Source: Candidatus Dormiibacterota bacterium (lineage in GTDB: Bacteria; Chloroflexota; Dormibacteria; Aeolococcales; Bog-877). Taken from it: a stretch of 10,070 nt of DNA. Below are positions 6,413 through 10,070 of this stretch, piece by piece. Numbering within the stretch: position 1 is the stretch's first letter; the number at the start of each line of letters is the position of its first letter. Location of the stretch: the NCBI GenBank assembly GCA_003132265.1, contig PKXE01000072.1, forward strand, positions 8,648-18,717, read 5' to 3'. A program made the translations under genes and the position numbers. Under the pieces are notes generated by a model, which made no database searches, was not told the DNA's origin, and saw only the letters and a program-made list of their open reading frames with translations.

Positions 6413-6754
6413 ATGGGTTCCGACTGCCTGTTCTGCCGGATCGTGGCCGGCGAGCTGCCCGCCGACGAGGTCCACCGCGAGCCCGGCATCATCGCCTTCA
6501 AGGACATTCACCCGGTGGCTGAGACCCACGTCCTGGTCATCCCCGAAAGGCACATCGAGGATCTCCGCCAGCTCCAGGAGGAGGACGCCCCGCTCTGGCT
6601 CCGCCTGGCCCAGGTGGCCAACGTGGTGGCCGCCGATCTCGGCCATGAAGAGGGATACCGCTTCTACGTGAGCGTCGGTTCCGCGGGCGGGCAGACAGTC
6701 CCCCATCTCCATATCCACGTCATGGCAGGGAGCATGCGCCGCCTGCCGTCCTGA
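6413..6754 (+). CDS. HIT-family (histidine triad) nucleotide-binding hydrolase
   Basis: This is a 113-residue cytoplasmic HIT protein of the HinT/PKCI type, the usual length for the group. Members hydrolyse purine nucleoside phosphoramidates and related AMP conjugates. The N-terminal CLFC pair (Cys5, Cys8) and the segment FCRIVAGELPADEV are typical. The active-site triad HLHIH is at residues 98-102. HVLVIPERHI is the conserved central strand. The C-terminus after the triad (VMAGSMRRLPS) lacks the common GGR ending. No ribosome site lies before the ATG. Instead a TATGAT hexamer six bases upstream points to a leaderless transcript separate from the preceding gene. The HIT protein lies between two rhodanese proteins, but no direct link with sulfur transfer is established. 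Confidence 0.93.
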   Translation: MGSDCLFCRIVAGELPADEVHREPGIIAFKDIHPVAETHVLVIPERHIEDLRQLQEEDAPLWLRLAQVANVVAADLGHEEGYRFYVSVGSAGGQTVPHLHIHVMAGSMRRLPS

Positions 6755-6775
6755 TTCGAGCTGGCCCTCCTCGAG

Positions 6776-6781
6776 TATTCT
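6776..6781 (+). promoter_or_regulatory. Possible -10 element for the MoeB-like gene
   Basis: TATTCT fits TANNNT and lies 53 bases before ATG 6835, predicting a leader of about 45 bases. The hexamer sits within an imperfect dyad, CTCGAG-TATT-CTTGAG (6770-6785). No good -35 box was seen, so readthrough from the HIT gene is an equal possibility. Confidence 0.3.
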
Positions 6782-6834
6782 TGAGTAGCGGGTCGGATTT
6801 TGGCCCAGGCTTGGGCGGTGGGAGTGCACTTCAG

Positions 6835-8040
6835 ATGGCTTTGAGTTCGCGGGAATTGGTCGAGCAGGCGCGCCGGGAGGTGCCCGAGGTGGCGCCGCAG
6901 GAGCTACGGGCCCGGCTGGCTCACGACGGCGCTTGCCAAGTCCTCGACGTCAGAGAGCCGGAGGAGGTTGCCCAGGGCGTACTTCCTGAGGCCGTGCTCA
7001 TCCCGAGGGGCTTCCTGGAGCTCCAGGTGGAGTCGGCGATCCCCGATCGCTCGACCCCGATCACCGTCTACTGCGCTTCCGGGGTGCGTTCTCTCCTGGC
7101 GGCGAGGACCCTGCGTGGAATGGGGTACTCCGACGTGGCCTCCCTCCAGGGGGGCTTCAACGCCTGGAAGGACCAGGGACTGCCCTTCACGGTGCCGCAC
7201 TCCTTCACCCAGGAGCAGCGCGAGCGCTACAGCCGCCATTTCCTGCTCAGCGAGGTCGGCGAGGCGGGCCAGGCCAAGCTGCTCGGCGCCAAGGTGCTGC
7301 TGCTGGGGGCAGGTGGCCTGGGGGCCCCGGTCGCCTACTACCTGGCTGCCGCCGGGGTGGGGACCATTGGGCTGGTGGACTTCGACCGAGTGGAGCTGAG
7401 CAACCTGCAGCGGCAGATCGTCCACACTGTGGACCGACTGGGGATGCTCAAGACCGAATCGACGGCGATCGCGCTCAAAGCGCTCAACCCCGAGGTGAAG
7501 GTCGTGGAGCACAACGTCCACTTGGACAGCTCCAACGCCGCCGAGATCTTCTCCCGGTACGACGTGATCATGAACGGGAGCGACAACTTCCCGACCCGTT
7601 ACCTCGCCAGCGATGTGGCGGTCTTCCTGGGTAAGCCGCTGGTGGACGGCGGGATCTTCCGCTTCGAGGGCCAGGCCACGACCATGATCCCGTTCGAGTC
7701 GGCCTGCTACCGCTGCCGCTACCCGGCGCCCCCGCCCCCGGAGGAGGCGCCCAGCTGCTCCGAGGCCGGCGTCCTGGGGGTGCTGCCCGGGCTAGTCGGC
7801 ATGATCCAGGCGATCGAGGTGATGAAGCTGCTCCTGGGCATCGGGAAGACGCTGAGCGGCCGGCTGCTGCACGTCGACGCGCTGACGATGGAGTTCACCG
7901 AGTTCCGCCTTCGGCGCGACCCCGAGTGCCCGGTCTGCGGCGAGCATCCCTCGATCACCGAGCCCATCGACTACGAGGGCTTCTGCCGCAACCCCAACCT
8001 GGTCGTGTCGGCGCCGGCCCCCGCCCCGGTCCTGGCCTGA
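6835..8040 (+). CDS. MoeB/ThiF-type sulfur-carrier adenylyltransferase with N-terminal rhodanese domain
   Basis: This is a 401-residue cytoplasmic E1-like enzyme that should adenylate the C-terminal Gly-Gly of a small sulfur carrier (MoaD, ThiS or CysO type) and pass sulfur to it. Residues about 18-120 are a rhodanese domain with the active loop YCASGVRS (Cys80). Residues about 128-375 are the MoeB/ThiF domain: RYSRHFLL, the ATP loop GAGGLG (158-163), LVDFDRVELSNLQRQ, and GVLGVLPG. Zinc cysteines are CYRC (291, 294) and CPVC (365, 368). Cys308 in PSCSEAG is at the conserved family cysteine. Mycobacterial MoeZ has the rhodanese at the C-terminus, so the order here is reversed. I chose ATG 6835, with GGGAG ten bases upstream. 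A TTG at 6781 would add 18 low-complexity residues. No carrier gene is in view, so molybdopterin, thiamine and cysteine pathways cannot be separated. Confidence 0.9.
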   Translation: MALSSRELVEQARREVPEVAPQELRARLAHDGACQVLDVREPEEVAQGVLPEAVLIPRGFLELQVESAIPDRSTPITVYCASGVRSLLAARTLRGMGYSDVASLQGGFNAWKDQGLPFTVPHSFTQEQRERYSRHFLLSEVGEAGQAKLLGAKVLLLGAGGLGAPVAYYLAAAGVGTIGLVDFDRVELSNLQRQIVHTVDRLGMLKTESTAIALKALNPEVKVVEHNVHLDSSNAAEIFSRYDVIMNGSDNFPTRYLASDVAVFLGKPLVDGGIFRFEGQATTMIPFESACYRCRYPAPPPPEEAPSCSEAGVLGVLPGLVGMIQAIEVMKLLLGIGKTLSGRLLHVDALTMEFTEFRLRRDPECPVCGEHPSITEPIDYEGFCRNPNLVVSAPAPAPVLA

Positions 8041-8083
8041 GCCCCCAGCGGGTGCGGCGCCCAGTCGCGCTCCTTTGGGCAGT

Positions 8084-8110
8084 GCCAGGCGCTTGAGCTC
8101 CGGCGCTGGC
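8084..8110 (+). repeat. Stem-loop between the MoeB-like gene and the small helical gene
   Basis: GCCAGGCGC (8084-8092) pairs with GCGCTGGC (8103-8110) with one bulged G, giving an 8-bp stem and a ten-base loop. The loop contains TTGAGC, the possible -35 box of the next promoter. The structure may terminate the MoeB-like transcript, act as an operator, or both. Confidence 0.4.
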
Positions 8111-8119
8111 GGGTACCAT
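8093..8119 (+). promoter_or_regulatory. Probable leaderless promoter for the 71-residue gene
   Basis: The -10 hexamer TACCAT (8114-8119, a TANNNT) is followed by six bases (GGAACC) and then GTG 8126. This is the same spacing as at the HIT gene. TTGAGC at 8093-8098 could be the -35, with a rather short 15-base spacer. No ribosome site precedes the GTG, which fits leaderless translation. Confidence 0.55.
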
Positions 8120-8125
8120 GGAACC

Positions 8126-8341
8126 GTGAAGCAGGCCACGATCTCGCTCGACGATCTGATCACCGCAGTGGAGACCGCCCGTGACAAGGTGATGGCGGAT
8201 GAGGTCCGGTCCCTGGTCAAGTTCGGTATCCCCAAGGCTATGGCCCAGCAGATGGTCGCGGCCCGGTTCCAGCAGAAGGTTGTAGGTGAAGAGGGCGAAG
8301 GCGGGGAGACAGAGACTCCAGCCTGGCCCGACATGAGCTGA
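8126..8341 (+). CDS. Small helical protein of unknown function (71 residues)
   Basis: I do not recognise this protein. The predicted sequence is mostly amphipathic helix: SLDDLITAVETARDKVMADEV, then RSLVKFGIPKAMAQQMVAARFQQ. It ends in a short acidic Gly/Glu-rich tail (GEEGEGGETE) and WPDMS. It has no cysteine, no signal peptide and no membrane segment, so it is expected in the cytoplasm. The GTG at 8126 is chosen because the coding-like sequence begins there and a TACCAT hexamer lies six bases upstream. An in-frame ATG at 8075 would add an implausible Ser/Gly/Arg stretch across the promoter. The gene stands 51 bases before the HEAGH protein, so the two may be cotranscribed. A small adaptor or regulatory role is only a guess. 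Confidence 0.7.
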   Translation: MKQATISLDDLITAVETARDKVMADEVRSLVKFGIPKAMAQQMVAARFQQKVVGEEGEGGETETPAWPDMS

Positions 8342-8392
8342 TCCAACTTCCGCCCCCGCCCCCGATCGGTCTGGAGAACGGACAGGGGCAGC

Positions 8393-9475
8393 GTGGAGGA
8401 GTTGGTCCCGTTCAGCCCTTACCGGTCCGATCGGCAATACGCCCGGCTGGAGACCTATCGCCGTCTGGGCCTGCCGGATGCGACCTGGGCCGCTGAGCAG
8501 TTCAACCTCCGGGTCCACGTCTCGACCGCCGGCCCCGAAGGTGCTGAGCGCCGAGCCGCCGAGGTGTGGGAGGCAGTCGAGCGGCTCCCACTCCAGGTCA
8601 AGGACATCGTTCGGGGCGTCATCGACGAGGTGCGCCTTGACCACGAGGACAGCTTTCCGGCGGAGACTCTGGGGACCTGGCGGGACGCGACCATGCGGAT
8701 CAACCGGGACTGGTCACTCATCCCCGCTTTGCGGAACCCCGGCTGGCACCGGGATCTCGGCTATGACCTCTTGCGGGCCACTTTGGTCCACGAGGCTGGT
8801 CACGCCCTGGTCGAGGATCCAAGGGGCGGGATCCGGCTGCGCGACAGCGTGGCCCTGATCGCCGCCTCGGGGTGGCTGCCCCATCCCCTAGTGGACCCCA
8901 TCCCCTACGGCCCGGTCGGCCGGCAGGTCTCCACCCTCAGCGCTTACTACCTGGAGCGGCTGCGCCAACTCGACCCGCGCTGGGATGGAGACCTCTCACT
9001 GGGCAGCCCCGGGTTGCCGTCGGCGCAGCAGCTGGATCGCGACGTGATGCAGGAGGTCAGCACCTTCAATCGGCTACGGACCAAGGATCGCGGATCGCTG
9101 GCTCTGCAGGGGTCGGACCAGCTGCTCCGCCGCCTCCGCAACGATGACCCTCCCCACTTGACCCACGAACTGGCCGCTCACGGTCTCAGCCTGGAGGACG
9201 TCGACGCCGCAGTGCGGCGGCGGCGGGGCATCTCCCTCTACGCTGAAGAGTCGATCTCGGAAACCCCGGCCGAGATCTTTCGTTGCATCCACGCTCCCTT
9301 CACGCGAGCTGAACGCAGCCGTCCGGCGCTGATCGAGGGGGAACGCGTGCTCGTCGAGCCCTGGCGCACCGCCGACCGGGCGATCGGAGCTCGCCGCCCG
9401 GCGCTCGCGCCCGAGCGGCCCTGGGAGGCACTGCAGCTGATCCGCCGAGGCGTGGGCCGGGAACTGGGGAGGTGA
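8393..9475 (+). CDS. Putative zinc metallopeptidase with HEAGH motif, otherwise unknown
   Basis: This 360-residue protein has no signal peptide or membrane segment. The one clear motif is LVHEAGHALVEDP, giving the zincin HExxH at residues 133-137 (His133, Glu134, His137). About 150 residues later YAEESISETPAEIF (283-296) resembles the gluzincin-type segment Tyr-Ala...Glu-x-x-Ala-Glu-x-Phe seen in several small zinc-peptidase families. Glu290 or Glu294 could be the third zinc ligand. The N-terminal 100 residues and the linker are charged and match nothing I recognise. The GTG start has AGGGG a few bases upstream; nothing better lies nearby. The next gene starts five bases after the stop, so the pair is an operon. 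Peptidase activity is inferred from the motif; the substrate is unknown. Confidence 0.75.
   Translation: MEELVPFSPYRSDRQYARLETYRRLGLPDATWAAEQFNLRVHVSTAGPEGAERRAAEVWEAVERLPLQVKDIVRGVIDEVRLDHEDSFPAETLGTWRDATMRINRDWSLIPALRNPGWHRDLGYDLLRATLVHEAGHALVEDPRGGIRLRDSVALIAASGWLPHPLVDPIPYGPVGRQVSTLSAYYLERLRQLDPRWDGDLSLGSPGLPSAQQLDRDVMQEVSTFNRLRTKDRGSLALQGSDQLLRRLRNDDPPHLTHELAAHGLSLEDVDAAVRRRRGISLYAEESISETPAEIFRCIHAPFTRAERSRPALIEGERVLVEPWRTADRAIGARRPALAPERPWEALQLIRRGVGRELGR
9468..9472 (+). promoter_or_regulatory. Strong ribosome binding site for the 95-residue gene
   Basis: The run GGGGAGGTGA (9467-9476) closely matches the anti-Shine-Dalgarno complement and spans the stop codon of the preceding gene. 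Its GGAGG core is eight bases before ATG 9481. It is among the strongest sites in the window and supports both the small gene and coupling to the metallopeptidase gene. Confidence 0.75.
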
Positions 9476-9480
9476 CTTAG

Positions 9481-9768
9481 ATGGACCAGCGTTTCCGACT
9501 CAAAGAATCGGGTGGTCGCCGGGGCGCCGAGGCGTGGGGTTTCCCGGTCCAGCTGGAAGGGGACTCCGACCTCTGCCAGCGGATCAGCGGCTACCTCCAT
9601 GACCCGGTCCCAGCACTCACCCAGTCGCTGGACCCCCAAACGGGTGAGCGCGGGACTAGGGTCATCACCCTGGCCCCCGGCGACCCCGGGTGGTTGGTGG
9701 GCTGCCTGCGGAGAGCTGCCCAGGAGCTCGGCCTGCACCTCACGGAGGTTCCCCTCGGTGGGAAATGA
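9481..9768 (+). CDS. Small protein of unknown function (95 residues), coupled to the metallopeptidase gene
   Basis: I do not recognise this protein. It is a soluble-looking alpha/beta sequence with a charged start (MDQRFRLKES), two isolated cysteines (Cys32, Cys75), a strand-like stretch GTRVITLAPGDPGWLVGCL and a helix RRAAQELGLHLTEV, ending PLGGK. There is no signal peptide or membrane segment. The reading frame is well supported by a near-ideal ribosome site, by a start only five bases after the metallopeptidase stop, and by coding-like third-position GC. The tight coupling suggests that the two products act together, for example as an accessory or inhibitor of the peptidase, but nothing in the sequence proves this. 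The near-terminal Gly-Gly is followed by Lys, so it is not an obvious sulfur-carrier tail. Confidence 0.72.
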   Translation: MDQRFRLKESGGRRGAEAWGFPVQLEGDSDLCQRISGYLHDPVPALTQSLDPQTGERGTRVITLAPGDPGWLVGCLRRAAQELGLHLTEVPLGGK

Positions 9769-9786
9769 GACCCGCCGCGGAAAAGC

Positions 9787-9816
9787 TTGTCCAACCCGGC
9801 GAGCAGAGACTATGGT
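9787..9816 (+). promoter_or_regulatory. Possible promoter for the lipoprotein gene
   Basis: TTGTCC (9787-9792) and TATGGT (9811-9816) are separated by 18 bases. This predicts a start near 9823 and a leader of about 26 bases that contains the G-run before GTG 9849. The hexamers match consensus at four of six bases each. Confidence 0.4.
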
Positions 9817-9848
9817 TCATTCCTCGTCAGGTTTCGGGGGGGCGGCAG

Positions 9849-10070
9849 GTGACCGGTTGGGGACGGTCGCGGCGAGCTGCGCTGACGGTCGGGTTGGGGC
9901 TGATGGTGGTGTGGACCGCCGCCTGTGCTAGCGCCCCGGCCAAGATTCCCCCTGCGACCACGAGGCCCTCGGCGGCGCCCACCACGGTCGCTCCCGGCGT
10001 GTCGGTGAGCCCGTCCGAGCTCGCCCTCCCCCCGTACTCCGTCTCGACGTCCAATCCGCTGCCGGCAGGT
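9849..10070 (+). CDS. Predicted lipoprotein, 3' truncated by the window end
   Basis: The first 74 codons of a secreted, membrane-anchored lipoprotein are present. The N-terminus has a basic region (TGWGRSRRA), a hydrophobic stretch (ALTVGLGLMVVW) and a lipobox-like TAAC, so lipidation is predicted at Cys26. A Pro/Thr/Ser/Ala-rich linker follows (KIPPATTRPSAAPTT), typical of actinobacterial lipoproteins, and then the window ends before any domain. GTG 9849 is chosen because it gives a standard short signal peptide. An in-frame ATG at 9765 overlaps the previous stop as ATGA, but the intervening codons include two AGA and a CTA, unlike the neighbours, so it is less likely. The function cannot be judged. 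Solute-binding or penicillin-binding-like proteins are among the possibilities. Confidence 0.72.
   Translation, partial: MTGWGRSRRAALTVGLGLMVVWTAACASAPAKIPPATTRPSAAPTTVAPGVSVSPSELALPPYSVSTSNPLPAG

Noticed and set aside
7955..8644. Minus-strand open frame of 229 codons spanning the MoeB end, the small gene and the peptidase start
   Set aside because: It would overlap three plus-strand genes, two of them with strong motif or promoter support, and shows no recognisable protein family.
9481..9768. The 95-residue protein as a sulfur carrier for the MoeB-like enzyme
   Set aside because: MoaD/ThiS-type carriers end exactly in Gly-Gly; this protein ends Gly-Gly-Lys and shows no beta-grasp signature. 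A processed tail cannot be excluded but is unsupported.
9827..10054. Minus-strand open frame of 75 codons at the window end
   Set aside because: It is antisense to a plus-strand frame with a clear lipoprotein signal sequence.

Overview
The window is GC-rich (roughly two thirds G+C), densely packed, and uses GTG and TTG starts. It has actinobacterial traits: -10 hexamers of the TANNNT type placed six bases before a start codon (leaderless genes), a lipoprotein with a Pro/Thr/Ser-rich linker, and a GntR/FCD regulator beside a branched-chain-type ABC transporter. A high-GC actinobacterium, possibly an uncultured lineage, is my inference. The sequence alone does not fix the taxon. I saw no tRNA, rRNA, CRISPR array, insertion sequence or phage gene.

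Layout. (1) 1-2165, plus strand: the 3' part of a LivG-type ATPase, an overlapping LivF-type ATPase, then a GntR-family FCD regulator, closed by a stem-loop. (2) 2166-2394: a non-coding gap with a perfect 15-bp palindrome. (3) 2395-3390: a zinc-dependent alcohol dehydrogenase that meets, tail to tail with one base between, a minus-strand gene (3392-4675). The minus-strand protein joins a FolD-like methylene-tetrahydrofolate dehydrogenase domain to a C-terminal cyclodeaminase/cyclohydrolase (FchA/FTCD_C-like) domain. (4) 4676-4998: a 323-bp divergent intergenic region with two dyads. (5) 4999-8040: a sulfur-handling stretch with a metallo-beta-lactamase/double-rhodanese protein, a HIT-family hydrolase, and a MoeB/ThiF-type adenylyltransferase carrying an N-terminal rhodanese. 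(6) 8126 to the end: four poorly characterised genes, namely a 71-residue helical protein, a 360-residue protein with an HEAGH zinc-protease motif, a 95-residue protein of unknown function, and the start of a lipoprotein.

How the genes may work together. LivG/LivF would power uptake of an amino acid or a similar small organic solute. The FCD regulator may respond to that solute or a product of it, and may control the dehydrogenase next to it. The folate fusion is the most unusual single protein: its FolD domain has no lysine where the cyclohydrolase lysine should be, and it carries a separate domain of a family that includes a cyclohydrolase. The rhodanese proteins suggest persulfide chemistry and sulfur transfer to a carrier protein (molybdopterin, thiamine or thiocarboxylate pathways), but no MoaD/ThiS-type carrier gene is in the window. 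The last four genes look like an uncharacterised neighbourhood built around a putative cytoplasmic metallopeptidase.
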